A DNA stretch of 64,000 nt from Methylotenera sp. Its GTDB lineage: Bacteria > Pseudomonadota > Gammaproteobacteria > Burkholderiales > Methylophilaceae. The notes under the pieces are model-generated. The model had not been told where the DNA came from, did not search any database, and saw only the letters and a list, made by a program, of their open reading frames with translations. The position numbers and the translations under genes were made by a program. How positions within the stretch are numbered: the stretch's first letter is position 1; the number at the start of each line of letters is the position of its first letter. The stretch is from assembly GCA_009693255.1 (NCBI GenBank), contig SHXQ01000004.1:58935-122934 (forward strand). The letters are read 5' to 3'. Positions 1-9,933 of this stretch are shown in pieces.

Positions 1-1049
<1,049 letters not shown>

Positions 1050-1070
1050 GTTTTGGGCTGTAGTATGATT

Positions 1071-1097
1071 AACGCACTGAATTCAATTCAGTGCGTT
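1071..1097. terminator. Hairpin downstream of sqr
   Basis: Two perfect 13-base arms (AACGCACTGAATT and its complement) flank a single C, and a short T-rich stretch (TTTCT) follows. It lies 21 bases after the sqr stop. It is probably an intrinsic terminator, but the T-tract is weak and the symmetry is also compatible with a protein-binding palindrome. Confidence 0.5.
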
Positions 1098-1165
1098 TCT
1101 AGTGTTAGTGAGTTACAAGCAGTCATTCATATTGCATCTTCAATTCGATTGAAAAGGCCGTTATC

Positions 1166-1681
1166 ATGAACAGTAGCCAAACCCCAGAAAAAGCCAATGA
1201 TGCCGTAGATCAAGAATACGAGCCATCCTTAGAAAATGCCTTAAAAAAATCCAAGCAAACTGACGCCAGCCCACACGATTTACTTAGTAGCGCTGATAGG
1301 CAAAAACCGCCAAGTACATTAGGCTTTATTGATGGGGCGATTAGACTGGAGCAGTCTATTAAGCGAGATTTGATTGAAGCGGCACATCATATGAATGAAA
1401 CTGGCAAAGAGCTGAAAGATTGGCTAGGCTTTGATTTGATGCTCATTAAAAATGAACTGTGGAAAAACTTCACAGAAGCTACCGATAAAACTACGCTAGA
1501 GCTATTGAAACTGAAAAATATTGCGGCTAATGCCGAGTATCACACGGGTGAGATTATTGGCTTAAGTACTTTAATTTGTGATCATTGCCAGGCTGCCTTA
1601 AATTTTCACAAATCTGGGCATATTCCCCCTTGTGGTAAATGCCATGGTAGCAGTTTTCATCGGCAAAAGTTTGTGGCTTAA
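1166..1681 (+). CDS. Zinc-ribbon protein, YbeL/DUF1451-like
   Basis: This 171-residue cytoplasmic protein has no signal peptide or membrane segment. Residues 1-50 are polar and probably disordered. The middle is helical and charged (EQSIKRDLIEAAHHMNETGK). The C-terminus holds a four-cysteine zinc ribbon with knuckles ICDHCQ and PCGKCHG, the pattern of the YbeL/DUF1451 family. The function of that family is not established; ribbon proteins of this size often bind nucleic acid or protein. The ATG is preceded by a GAAAAGG-like ribosome site about 9 bases upstream. A stem-loop with a T-run follows the stop. No operon partner is evident, since sqr ends 116 bases upstream with its own hairpin. Confidence 0.75.
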   Translation: MNSSQTPEKANDAVDQEYEPSLENALKKSKQTDASPHDLLSSADRQKPPSTLGFIDGAIRLEQSIKRDLIEAAHHMNETGKELKDWLGFDLMLIKNELWKNFTEATDKTTLELLKLKNIAANAEYHTGEIIGLSTLICDHCQAALNFHKSGHIPPCGKCHGSSFHRQKFVA

Positions 1682-1704
1682 ACGGCTATAAAAAATAAAG
1701 GCAA

Positions 1705-1734
1705 CACTAAGATGCCTGTATTTTAGTGCTTTTT
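1705..1734 (+). terminator. Intrinsic terminator of the zinc-ribbon gene
   Basis: The arms CACTAAGAT and ATTTTAGTG (one G-T pair) enclose a six-base loop and are followed by CTTTTT. The structure lies between two convergent genes and overlaps the last codons of the DUF808 gene on the other strand. Confidence 0.55.
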
Positions 1735-2670
1735 AGCTAACACTTTATGCGTCAATTCAACCAGTAGCAGGAAAATTGCACCAACAATTAAGCCAATAAT
1801 CGCATCGACTACTAGTGGCGTTATCAGCGCTAATGCCTCACCAATTAAGCCCAAGCCTTGCACTATGGCGGCAACGTATTCAGCCCAATGATGTAGCACA
1901 GGTATGCCATGCCCAATAATGCTACCGCCCACCATAAACATGGCAAGCGTGCCGACAACCGACAAGGTGCGCATTAACCTAGGCGCAAAAGCCAATAGAT
2001 ATTTGCCGACGTTACGTTGAAGTTGACGGTACAAACTTTTGCCATTTTTTAGCATTAAATATAGCCCAAGGTCATCTAGCTTAACAATGCCCGCAACCAA
2101 ACCATATACCCCCACCGTCATCACCATCGCCACGATAGCGACTACAGAAGCTTGCTGGTTAAAGCTAGCTTCTGCTACTGTGCCCAGCGCAATCACAATA
2201 ATTTCTGCGGACAAAATAAAGTCGGTACGAATAGCGCCTTGGATTTTTTCTTTTTCTAGGGCGACTAAATCTACTTTGGCATCTGTGATAGCCTTGGCTA
2301 GCTCAGCATGGTGTGACAGCGCTTGCTGTGGGCTATGCAGTAGTTTGTGCGCGACCTTTTCAAAACCCTCAAAACATAAATAAGCGCCACCCGCCATGAG
2401 TAATGGTGTAATGACCCAGGGTGCAAAATAGCTAATTGCGAGTGCGCTAGGGACTAATATCAGTTTGTTGAGAAATGATCCTTTAGCCACCGCCCATACT
2501 ACCGGTAGCTCACGCTCAGCATGTACACCTGAGACTTGTTGAGCATTAAGCGCTAAATCATCACCCAATACCCCCGCTGTTTTTTTGGCGGCAATTTGTG
2601 TCATCACCGACACGTCATCGAGTATCGTCGCAATGTCGTCTAAGAGTGCTAATAAACTGCCTGCGGCCAT
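1723..2670 (-). CDS. DUF808/YedI family inner-membrane protein
   Basis: This 315-residue multi-pass membrane protein has the hallmark DUF808 N-terminus (MAAGSLLALLDDIATILDD) and the conserved GDDLALNAQQV segment, followed by hydrophobic stretches near residues 70-95, 150-190, 235-260 and 270-308. The E. coli relative is YedI; no biochemical function is established. The gene lies 4 bases after the regA stop on the same strand, so it is probably the last gene of a regB-regA-DUF808 operon. That placement is an observation of this window and not a known rule. Length is normal for the family. Confidence 0.85.
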   Translation of the reverse strand: MAAGSLLALLDDIATILDDVSVMTQIAAKKTAGVLGDDLALNAQQVSGVHAERELPVVWAVAKGSFLNKLILVPSALAISYFAPWVITPLLMAGGAYLCFEGFEKVAHKLLHSPQQALSHHAELAKAITDAKVDLVALEKEKIQGAIRTDFILSAEIIVIALGTVAEASFNQQASVVAIVAMVMTVGVYGLVAGIVKLDDLGLYLMLKNGKSLYRQLQRNVGKYLLAFAPRLMRTLSVVGTLAMFMVGGSIIGHGIPVLHHWAEYVAAIVQGLGLIGEALALITPLVVDAIIGLIVGAIFLLLVELTHKVLAKKH

Positions 2671-2674
2671 GTTT

Positions 2675-3229
2675 TTATTTAGTCCTTAATGGGGTTTTGT
2701 TTAGTTTTCTTTGCAATGTGCGTCTATGCATATTTAAGCTACGTGCGGTGGCCGATATATTGCCATCATGCTCGGTTAATACACGCTGAATATGCTCCCA
2801 CTCTAGGCGATCAATAGAAAGTGGATTGGCTGATAATTCAACGTCGGTATCACCGGATTTTTTGCCAAACGCCTCCACAATTTCATCCGCATCTACTGGC
2901 TTAGCAAGGTAATGCGTTGCGCCCAATTTAATAGCTTCTATTGCTGTTGTAATGCTAGCAAAACCAGTCAGCACCACTATGCGCATACCGGCTTGTAAAC
3001 TGGCGAGCTGACGGACCAATACCAGCCCTGAATGACCCGCCATTTTTAGATCAACCACGGCATATTCTGGTGCTTCTAGCTGCGCCAACTCAAATGCAGT
3101 TTCGGCACTATTAGCCGTGGTGACTAAAAAGCCGCGTTTAGTCATGGCTGGGGCGAGCACGCTTAAAAAATCGGTATCGTCATCGACTAAAAGTAGCGTA
3201 GGTTTTTCGTCTGTTGTCGCTGTACTCAT
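2675..3229 (-). CDS. regA: Redox response regulator, RegA/PrrA/ActR family
   Basis: This 184-residue two-domain regulator has a receiver (about residues 8-122) and a C-terminal FIS-type helix-turn-helix (about 140-182, with ISATARSLNMHRRTLQRKL). The acidic pocket DDD at 16-18, phosphoacceptor D60 (AVVDLKMAG), T88 and K110 are all present. The recognition helix MHRRTLQRKL is typical of the RegA family. RegA proteins control respiration, carbon and redox genes when phosphorylated by RegB. The start codon overlaps the regB stop as ATGA, indicating translational coupling. A candidate target palindrome lies upstream of regB at 4606-4622. Confidence 0.93.
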   Translation of the reverse strand: MSTATTDEKPTLLLVDDDTDFLSVLAPAMTKRGFLVTTANSAETAFELAQLEAPEYAVVDLKMAGHSGLVLVRQLASLQAGMRIVVLTGFASITTAIEAIKLGATHYLAKPVDADEIVEAFGKKSGDTDVELSANPLSIDRLEWEHIQRVLTEHDGNISATARSLNMHRRTLQRKLNKTPLRTK

Positions 3230-4530
3230 TGTGCAACCTTCAATTTGGCTAATGGCAGTTTGACGCTGGTCAGTACACCGCCTTCTGCGTGGTTGTTCAA
3301 ACTTAACTCACCGTCATAACGCGCCAATGTGGTTTGCGTTAAATAGACGCCCAGTCCCATGCCTTCTTCATTTTTAGAGGTAAAAAATGGCGTGCCTAAT
3401 TGTCTCTTGGTTTCTGTACTTAAGCCGCGCCCAAAATCACGTATCTGTATTGTGAGCAATTTTTCAGTCCAATCAGCCTCAAATACAATACGCTCAGGTG
3501 ATTCATCGGCGGCATTATCCAGCAAATTTAAAATCGCTTGGGTGAGGGTTCTGTCTATTAAAATCATTGGGTCAAATCCACTGCTAGGCATAGTCACTAG
3601 CAATTCTGTCGCTGGCCGCGTATCGCGCCAGCGCTGAATAGCCTCTAATATAAATTCGCTTATGGGCAAGCCATGCCCTGATTCCGCCCTTGTTTGGCCA
3701 GCGTTACGGGTAATAGACGATAAAATTTCTTTGCAGCGCGACACTTGTTTTTGCAATATCTCAAGTTGCTTTAAAAGTTCAGGTTGGCTTGCATATTCTT
3801 GGCTAAGTTCTTTACTCACCACCGCCATGGTGGCGAGTGGTGTGCCTAGCTCATGGGCGGCGCTGGTGGCTAAGGTGCCCAAGGCCAGCATGCGTTCACT
3901 TTCTAACGCTTTTTCACGCACTGCAGCAATGGTTTTATCGTAGTCACGCAAGTTTTGTCCAATACGCGCAATAAAAATGGCCACAATAATTGAGCTTACG
4001 ACAAAGCCTATCCACATGCCAACTAAATGAATATCTAACTGCACGGCACTTTGCCCATCCACATGCGCATGTAAATGCAAATGCGAAAGCGGCACATGGT
4101 AAAACATCAGCAAGGTATAACAAGTAATGCTTAAACTTGCTACTGCCCAAGCGTAAGCCGCTCGTAAAGCCACTGCCGCAACAGTAACCGGCAGTAAATA
4201 CATCCAAATAAATGGATTGCTATAACCGCCGCTAAAATAAAAAAGCACGGAAAGCGCGGCAATGTCTCCTAACAGCTGCAGCAGTAATTCCTGCTGCGTG
4301 ATGGCTTGGTGCGTTTGCTGAGTGTGCTTGAGTCGCCACCATGCCACCAAGCTGAATAAGCCTAACGCCACAATCGCCAGTGACAAAGGCAACACAGGCA
4401 AAGGCACAGAGGTCTGGCGCAAAATAAAAATGACCAAACTTAAACACACCATCACCACACTGCGGAGCATGATTAAACGCTGCATGTTTAAGCGTGTTGC
4501 ATTAAAAAGTGATGGTTGGTTGGCTAGCAT
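3226..4530 (-). CDS. regB: Redox sensor histidine kinase, RegB/PrrB family
   Basis: This 434-residue membrane kinase has several transmembrane segments between about residues 20 and 190 and a cytoplasmic kinase core. The RegB quinone-sensing heptad GGxxNPF is present as GGYSNPF at 101-107. The phosphorylated histidine is H226 in SAAHELGTPLATM. A cysteine in the dimerisation helix (C266, SRCKEIL) corresponds to the redox-active Cys of RegB. The N-box is at 335-339, G1 is DFGRGL and G2 is GMGLGVYL. A loop around 149-158 is rich in histidine (SHLHLHAHVDG). RegB phosphorylates RegA, encoded by the overlapping downstream gene. The divergent promoter region carries a possible RegA site. Confidence 0.93.
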   Translation of the reverse strand: MLANQPSLFNATRLNMQRLIMLRSVVMVCLSLVIFILRQTSVPLPVLPLSLAIVALGLFSLVAWWRLKHTQQTHQAITQQELLLQLLGDIAALSVLFYFSGGYSNPFIWMYLLPVTVAAVALRAAYAWAVASLSITCYTLLMFYHVPLSHLHLHAHVDGQSAVQLDIHLVGMWIGFVVSSIIVAIFIARIGQNLRDYDKTIAAVREKALESERMLALGTLATSAAHELGTPLATMAVVSKELSQEYASQPELLKQLEILQKQVSRCKEILSSITRNAGQTRAESGHGLPISEFILEAIQRWRDTRPATELLVTMPSSGFDPMILIDRTLTQAILNLLDNAADESPERIVFEADWTEKLLTIQIRDFGRGLSTETKRQLGTPFFTSKNEEGMGLGVYLTQTTLARYDGELSLNNHAEGGVLTSVKLPLAKLKVAQ

Positions 4531-4605
4531 GTTATGGGTCGTCAGTATGGCAGGTAATTAAGCCACATTATAAAGCCTACGCGAAAATAATTATTAATTC
4601 CTACC

Positions 4606-4622
4606 TGCGACAATTTGTCACA
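4606..4622. promoter_or_regulatory. Candidate RegA-type operator (17-bp inverted repeat)
   Basis: TGCGACAATTTGTCACA is an inverted repeat with one mismatch in eight base pairs around a central T. It contains GCGAC-N5-GTCAC, close to the half-sites GCGNC/GNCGC reported for RegA, PrrA and RegR. It lies between regB (minus) and the outer-membrane barrel gene (plus), about 40 bases upstream of a TATAAT. The match is seen in the sequence; binding by RegA is inferred. Confidence 0.5.
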
Positions 4623-4645
4623 TTCCTTAGCATTTTCATTTCACC

Positions 4646-4651
4646 TATAAT
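4646..4651 (+). promoter_or_regulatory. Candidate -10 box for the barrel gene
   Basis: A perfect TATAAT lies 37 bases before the ATG at 4689. No good -35 hexamer sits 16-18 bases upstream; the 17-bp inverted repeat is centred about 34 bases upstream of the -10 centre instead, near -44. That layout would suit an activator-dependent promoter. Confidence 0.45.
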
Positions 4652-4688
4652 CGCATGCATTAATAATTTCTAAATGAAATGAATCGTT

Positions 4689-5651
4689 ATGAATAAGTCC
4701 ATCTTAGCATCGACGCTACTTGCAGTCCTTACCGGTGTTGCTTCTCCCGCAGCCTTTTCTTATTGTGGCGGTGCTTTTTGTACCATGAACACTAACTGGG
4801 ATGTACAAGGTGTTTGGGATAAACCAGGCATTCGCCTTGATTTACGTGCCGAGTTTATTAATCTTGATCAACTACGAGCCGGTACTAAAAATGTTAGTCC
4901 TGCAGGCCTACTCAATACGCATGATGAAACACGAACATTGAACCGAAATTTTGTAGGCACTCTGGATTGGAGTATTAACGATGACTGGGGCGTGACTTTT
5001 CGTGCCCCGCTGGTTAATCGGGCTCACAATCACATCCATAATATAAGCGACGGTGCTGGTGGAGTTGAGGCTGAACCAGAGTCATGGAAATTTAACGAGT
5101 GGGGTGACTTACAGGCAATAGCTCGCTATGCCGCTTATCAATCAAGTGCTGGAGAAGGTGGCTTTCGTCTTGGCATTAAGGTACCTACAGGGAATACCAC
5201 ACAAAAAAATAGTGCAGGTGAGTTAGCCGAGCGCAGCTTACAGCCTGGCACCGGCAGCACAGATGCATTGGTAGGTGTTTATTATCACGGAAAGTTAAGT
5301 GGTGCAGGCTGGTTTGCGCAAGGAATGTGGCAGCAAACAATTAATGACAAAGATAACTTTCGCCCGGGTCGTCAACTTTCGGCGGATATTGGCTTAAACT
5401 TTGCAGTTACCCCAGATTTAAGCTTAATGGCCCAATTAAATTTACAGCATAAAAATCGTGATACCGGGGCAAATGCTGAGTCGGCAGATTCCGGTGGCTA
5501 TAGTGCGTTCTTGACGCCGGGTGCTAGCTATCGCGTGGCTAAATATTTCCAACTTTATGGGTTCTTACAAAAACCAATCTATCAGCACGTGAATGGTACG
5601 CAACTCGCAGTTGATTGGTCTATCGCCGCTGGGATAAGCAAACAATTTTAA
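4689..5651 (+). CDS. Exported outer-membrane beta-barrel protein
   Basis: I do not recognise a named function. This 320-residue protein has a signal peptide (about 1-24, ending PAAFS) and then alternating amphipathic beta strands ending in ISKQF, a typical C-terminal aromatic of outer-membrane barrels. The mature N-terminus carries two close cysteines (C26 and C31 in YCGGAFC) followed by a TxWD motif. A histidine-rich loop, NRAHNHIHN, lies at 110-118. These features would suit metal binding, but that is inference. The gene is divergent from regB and followed 43 bases later by an exported beta-propeller gene, so the two are probably co-transcribed. Confidence 0.7.
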   Translation: MNKSILASTLLAVLTGVASPAAFSYCGGAFCTMNTNWDVQGVWDKPGIRLDLRAEFINLDQLRAGTKNVSPAGLLNTHDETRTLNRNFVGTLDWSINDDWGVTFRAPLVNRAHNHIHNISDGAGGVEAEPESWKFNEWGDLQAIARYAAYQSSAGEGGFRLGIKVPTGNTTQKNSAGELAERSLQPGTGSTDALVGVYYHGKLSGAGWFAQGMWQQTINDKDNFRPGRQLSADIGLNFAVTPDLSLMAQLNLQHKNRDTGANAESADSGGYSAFLTPGASYRVAKYFQLYGFLQKPIYQHVNGTQLAVDWSIAAGISKQF

Positions 5652-5694
5652 ATATATTTGTATTTAGGCAAAGTCATCGTTTAGTATTGATGGC

Positions 5695-6909
5695 ATGCAA
5701 AACTTACTTATATTGATTCGTGTTTTATTTGTAACGGTTGTACTATCCCTTAGTTTTTATAAACTTCCTGCATATGCGCATGAAGCACATATGCAACCCT
5801 CTAAACCTACGTTGGCCATCAGTGTAGCTTTTGATGCACAAGGTAACCTTTGGCGAGTTTCAGAAAAAGGGGGCCTCATTTGGGTTGATACCAGTCGTGA
5901 TTTAGGCAAAACTTTTTCTAAGCCGGTGCAAGTGAATGCACAACCAAAAATAATGCGTCCTAACGAGGATATCAGACCGAAGATTGCCTTTGGCCCAGAA
6001 GGCAATATTTATCTGACATGGACAGAAAATATCAAAAAGCCCTCTGCTCACTATATTTGGTTTGCGCGGTCTATCAATCAAGGCAAGGCCTTTGAAAAAC
6101 CTTATATCATCCACCAAGACCGCGTGGAAATTGCCCACCACTTTAATGCACTTAATGTTTCTCAAAATGGCAGTTTGCTGGTCGCTTGGGTAGATAATTC
6201 AGATTTAGTTACCACCAAATCTTATAACGATACTGCAATTTATTATGCCGCATCATTAGACAATGGGGTGAGTTTTGCACCAGAAAAAAAACTTATCGAG
6301 GGTAGTAGTGAATGTTGCCATATTGCGCTTACCAATAAGCCTGATGGCAAGGTAGTTGCGATGTGGCGTCATGTATTTAAAGACGGCGAGCGAGACTATA
6401 TGATTGCCGAAATTTCTCATAGTGCTGCACAAGTCCCTGTGATTCAACGCGCGACATTTAGCCGTTGGAAAATAGATGATTGCTCACATCATAGTGCTGC
6501 ATTAGCCAGTGGTGGCGAGGCTAAGGATTGGTGGGGCTACCACATGGCATGGTTTGATCATGGCAATGAAGACGCCAATAAAAAAGCCAGCTTGTTTTAT
6601 GCACGTATGGATGGAGAGGCTTGGGTTTCGTCTCCTGCTAAAAAATTTGGCAACCAAAAAAATCAGGCTAGCCAACCTGCCTTACTCAGTCTCAATGAAA
6701 ATGTATGGTTAGTTTGGCGTGAAACTGAAACTGAAACTAACATGATTATGGGCACGTTTTCGGGCGATGGGGGTAGAAGTTGGGGTGAGGTTAAAATAAT
6801 TTTTCGTACTGCTGATCAGGCTGATTACCCGCAACTCATTACTAAGGAGAGGCAAGCATACTTAGCTTGGAACACCCTAAAAGACGGCTTACAACTAATG
6901 CCATTATAA
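5695..6909 (+). CDS. Exported Asp-box (BNR) beta-propeller protein
   Basis: This 404-residue protein has a signal peptide (cleavage near AYA-HE, residue 28) and a sialidase-like propeller fold shown by four Asp-box motifs: SRDLGKTF (67), SINQGKAF (126), SLDNGVSF (187) and SGDGGRSW (356). Glycosidase activity should not be assumed, because I do not see a clear arginine triad or nucleophile tyrosine. Unusually, several blades begin with His/Cys clusters: HH148-149, CCH207-209 and C263 with HH265-266. This could form a metal site in the central funnel; that is inference. It follows the barrel gene by 43 bases and may act with it in the periplasm or outer membrane. Confidence 0.65.
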   Translation: MQNLLILIRVLFVTVVLSLSFYKLPAYAHEAHMQPSKPTLAISVAFDAQGNLWRVSEKGGLIWVDTSRDLGKTFSKPVQVNAQPKIMRPNEDIRPKIAFGPEGNIYLTWTENIKKPSAHYIWFARSINQGKAFEKPYIIHQDRVEIAHHFNALNVSQNGSLLVAWVDNSDLVTTKSYNDTAIYYAASLDNGVSFAPEKKLIEGSSECCHIALTNKPDGKVVAMWRHVFKDGERDYMIAEISHSAAQVPVIQRATFSRWKIDDCSHHSAALASGGEAKDWWGYHMAWFDHGNEDANKKASLFYARMDGEAWVSSPAKKFGNQKNQASQPALLSLNENVWLVWRETETETNMIMGTFSGDGGRSWGEVKIIFRTADQADYPQLITKERQAYLAWNTLKDGLQLMPL

Positions 6910-6922
6910 GTTTTACAGAGGG

Positions 6923-7181
6923 CTACATGCACCACACTTTTGCATTGTGGCTTAGCGCCATCCAAATAGCCCATGCACTGGCGCCACTTAATAATAGGCC
7001 GGCTAAGCGCATACCATAGGGTTCGACTAGATTCGTTTAGCAGTAAGCTAGATTGTACGAGGGGGCGAGCAGGGTCGTCACCAAATGGCTGGCTAAAGCG
7101 TTGCCACTGATCTTGGGTGTCTAAAATTGACCAAGATGGATTCGGTGAAACAGCCTCAGTAGTGAAAGTGTTGGAGAGCAA
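6923..7181 (-). pseudogene. Possible decayed coding sequence (unidentified)
   Basis: The 405-base gap before clpB has no intact gene. On the minus strand, one frame reads a soluble-looking segment (DTQDQWQRFSQPFGDDPARP, about 7080-7140). A second frame reads EPYGMRLAGLLLSGASAWA and continues as a membrane helix to a TAG at 6923-6925. Read together with one frameshift near 7010-7020, they would make a small protein with a C-terminal membrane anchor. I cannot name the family. It could also be chance open frame. Confidence 0.25.
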
Positions 7182-7256
7182 AAATTCACTCCATGTAACA
7201 AGATGATTGCATATTTATGTCAGAAGTTTAGAGTGGTTTCTAGACGTAATTATATA

Positions 7257-7281
7257 TTGAAAACCTAGTAATCAGCCACAT
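7257..7281 (+). promoter_or_regulatory. Candidate sigma-32 (RpoH) promoter of clpB
   Basis: TTGAAA at 7257-7262 and CCACAT at 7276-7281 are separated by 13 bases. This is close to the heat-shock consensus CTTGAAA-N13/14-CCCCAT. It lies 33 bases before the clpB start, and clpB is a classical RpoH-regulon gene, which supports the call. Confidence 0.55.
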
Positions 7282-7314
7282 GCTGGCGTTATATCAATTG
7301 AAATGGAGTTAAGT

Positions 7315-9897
7315 ATGCGCTTTGACAAATTAACGACTAAATTTCAACAAGCACTTAATGATGCGCAAAGTTTGGCCGTTGCCAATGACAGTCCCACGAT
7401 TGAGTCATTACACCTACTGGATGCTTTAATTAAGCAAGAAGATGGCGGGACTAACTCTTTATTAGCGCACGCTGGGGTACATTTAGCGCCTCTTAAAGCT
7501 GGGTTGGCTAGTGCTATCAGCAACTTGCCAAAATCATCAGATAGCGCAGGCGAGGTGGCGATATCGCGCGACCTTAATAATCTACTTAATATCACCGACA
7601 AGTTAGCCTTAAAACGCGGCGATGGGTTTATTGCCAGCGAGATGTTTTTGTTAGCGTTGATTGAGGACAAAGGCCATACAGGTAAATTGCTTAAAACCCA
7701 TGGTTTATCTAAATCAGCCATGGAGCAGGCGATTAATGAGGTGCGTGGTGGCGAGCAAGTGAATGCCTCGGATGCTGAGTCTAATCGTGAGTCACTCAAA
7801 AAATATACAGTGAACCTGACGGAAAGAGCGGCTTTAGGTAAGCTTGACCCCGTGATTGGGCGTGATGATGAAATTCGCCGGGTGATTCAAGTGCTAATGC
7901 GTCGCACTAAAAATAATCCAGTGCTGATTGGTGAGCCTGGCGTGGGTAAAACTGCGATTATTGAAGGTTTAGCACAACGTATCGTTAGTAGCGAAGTGCC
8001 AGATTCACTCAAAGGTAAAAAAGTCTTATCTTTAGACATGGCCGCTTTGTTAGCTGGTGCCAAATACCGAGGTGATTTTGAAGAACGCTTGAAATCTGTA
8101 CTGAAAGAGTTATCGCAAGATGAGAATAAAACCATTCTCTTTATTGATGAAATTCATACCATGGTCGGTGCTGGTAAAGCGGAAGGCGCCATGGATGCGG
8201 GCAATATGCTAAAACCAGCATTGGCACGTGGAGAGTTGCACTGTGTGGGGGCAACCACGCTAGGCGAATATCGCAGGTATATTGAAAAAGATGCAGCTTT
8301 AGAGCGTCGCTTCCAGAAAGTACTCGTTGATGAGCCAAGTGTTGAGGCCACTATTGCTATTTTGCGCGGGCTACAAGAGAAGTATGAATTGCACCATGGT
8401 GTAGAAATTACTGACCCGGCGATTGTCGCGGCGGCAGAGCTTTCACACCGCTACATTACAGATCGATTTTTACCGGATAAAGCCATTGATTTGATTGATG
8501 AGGCGGCTTCACGCATCAAGATGGAAATAGACTCTAAGCCAGAGATTATGGATAAACTGGAGCGCCGTTTAATTCAGCTCAAAATTGAGCGTGAAGCGGT
8601 GCGCCGTGAAAAAGATGAGGGTAGTAAAAAGCGCTTTGATCTAATAGAAGAAGAAATTGTAAAGCTGGGCAAAGAGTACGCGGACCTAGAAGAGATATGG
8701 AAAGCTGAAAAAGCACAAGTTCAAGGGTCTTCAAATATCAAAGAAGCCATTGAAAAAATAAAATTTGAGATGGAAGATGCTACCCGTAAAGGGGAGTGGC
8801 AAAAAGTGTCAGAGTTGCAGTATGGCAAATTGCCTGCACTTGAGGCGCAATTAAAACAATCTTCAAATACTGAAGCCAGTTCAACGCAAGCTAAAAATAA
8901 AATGTTACGTACTGAAGTGGGTGCAGACGAGATTGCTGAAGTGGTCAGTCGTGCCACGGGCATTCCGGTGGCTAAAATGATGCAGGGGGAACGTGGCAAG
9001 TTACTCACCATGGAAACCAAATTGCATGAACGTGTGGTGGGGCAAGACGAAGCTGTGCGTTTGGTGTCGGATGCCATTCGTCGTTCACGTTCTGGTTTAG
9101 GTGACCCTACTCGCCCCTATGGTAGCTTTTTATTTTTAGGGCCGACAGGGGTGGGTAAAACCGAGTTATGCAAAGCGTTAGCAGGCTTTCTGTTTGACAG
9201 TGAGGATCACTTGATTCGCATTGACATGAGCGAGTTTATGGAAAAGCACTCGGTGGCACGCATGATAGGCGCGCCTCCTGGCTATGTGGGTTACGAAGAA
9301 GGCGGCACCTTAACCGAGGCGGTGCGCCGTAAACCATACAGTGTTATTTTGCTGGATGAGGTAGAAAAAGCGCATCCAGATGTATTTAATGTGCTGTTAC
9401 AAGTGTTGGATGATGGCCGTTTAACTGACGGTCAAGGGCGCACGGTAGACTTTAAAAACACGGTGATTATCATGACCAGTAATTTAGGGTCGCAAATGAT
9501 ACAAAGCATGAGTGATCAAGATTACCAGGTGGTGAAATTGGCGGTCATGGGCGAAGTTAAAATACACTTCAGGCCGGAGTTTGTGAATCGTATTGATGAG
9601 GTGGTGGTTTTTCATGCCCTAGATGAAGCCAATATTAAATCAATTACGGCGATTCAATTGCAGTACTTAGCTAAACGCCTTGCTGCGATGGATATGCAGA
9701 TGGAAATTACTGATGCGGCTATTGCTGAAATTGCCAGTGCAGGTTTTGACCCCATATATGGCGCGCGACCACTCAAACGCGCGATTCAATCTGAGATTGA
9801 AAATTCATTAGCACGCGAAATACTAACAGGTAATTTTGTGGCAAAAGATAGGATTAAAGTGGATGTTAAGGCAGGTAAGTTAGTGTTTTCAAAATAA
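7315..9897 (+). CDS. clpB: ATP-dependent disaggregase ClpB
   Basis: This Hsp100 chaperone extracts proteins from aggregates with DnaK/DnaJ/GrpE. The order is N-domain ([14 protein letters not shown] onward), AAA+ module 1 with Walker A GEPGVGKT near residue 205 and Walker [10 protein letters not shown], the coiled-coil middle domain (about 390-520), and AAA+ module 2 with Walker [10 protein letters not shown] near 609 and Walker [12 protein letters not shown] chose the ATG at 7315 over one at 7303 because GGAG lies 6 bases before it and the family begins MRxDxLT. The length, 860 residues, is normal. A heat-shock-type promoter precedes it. Confidence 0.97.
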   Translation: MRFDKLTTKFQQALNDAQSLAVANDSPTIESLHLLDALIKQEDGGTNSLLAHAGVHLAPLKAGLASAISNLPKSSDSAGEVAISRDLNNLLNITDKLALKRGDGFIASEMFLLALIEDKGHTGKLLKTHGLSKSAMEQAINEVRGGEQVNASDAESNRESLKKYTVNLTERAALGKLDPVIGRDDEIRRVIQVLMRRTKNNPVLIGEPGVGKTAIIEGLAQRIVSSEVPDSLKGKKVLSLDMAALLAGAKYRGDFEERLKSVLKELSQDENKTILFIDEIHTMVGAGKAEGAMDAGNMLKPALARGELHCVGATTLGEYRRYIEKDAALERRFQKVLVDEPSVEATIAILRGLQEKYELHHGVEITDPAIVAAAELSHRYITDRFLPDKAIDLIDEAASRIKMEIDSKPEIMDKLERRLIQLKIEREAVRREKDEGSKKRFDLIEEEIVKLGKEYADLEEIWKAEKAQVQGSSNIKEAIEKIKFEMEDATRKGEWQKVSELQYGKLPALEAQLKQSSNTEASSTQAKNKMLRTEVGADEIAEVVSRATGIPVAKMMQGERGKLLTMETKLHERVVGQDEAVRLVSDAIRRSRSGLGDPTRPYGSFLFLGPTGVGKTELCKALAGFLFDSEDHLIRIDMSEFMEKHSVARMIGAPPGYVGYEEGGTLTEAVRRKPYSVILLDEVEKAHPDVFNVLLQVLDDGRLTDGQGRTVDFKNTVIIMTSNLGSQMIQSMSDQDYQVVKLAVMGEVKIHFRPEFVNRIDEVVVFHALDEANIKSITAIQLQYLAKRLAAMDMQMEITDAAIAEIASAGFDPIYGARPLKRAIQSEIENSLAREILTGNFVAKDRIKVDVKAGKLVFSK

Positions 9898-9933
9898 ACT
9901 ATTTGATTTTTAGCGAGTGCGACAGGAGGCTAT

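Noticed and set aside
4606..4622. CRP/FNR-type box
   Set aside because: The CRP-like half-sites TGCGA and TCACA are separated by 7 bases, not 6, so it is not a normal CRP site; RegA-like spacing fits better.
5695..6909. Propeller protein as a sialidase
   Set aside because: Asp-box motifs show the fold, but the catalytic arginine triad and tyrosine are not evident.
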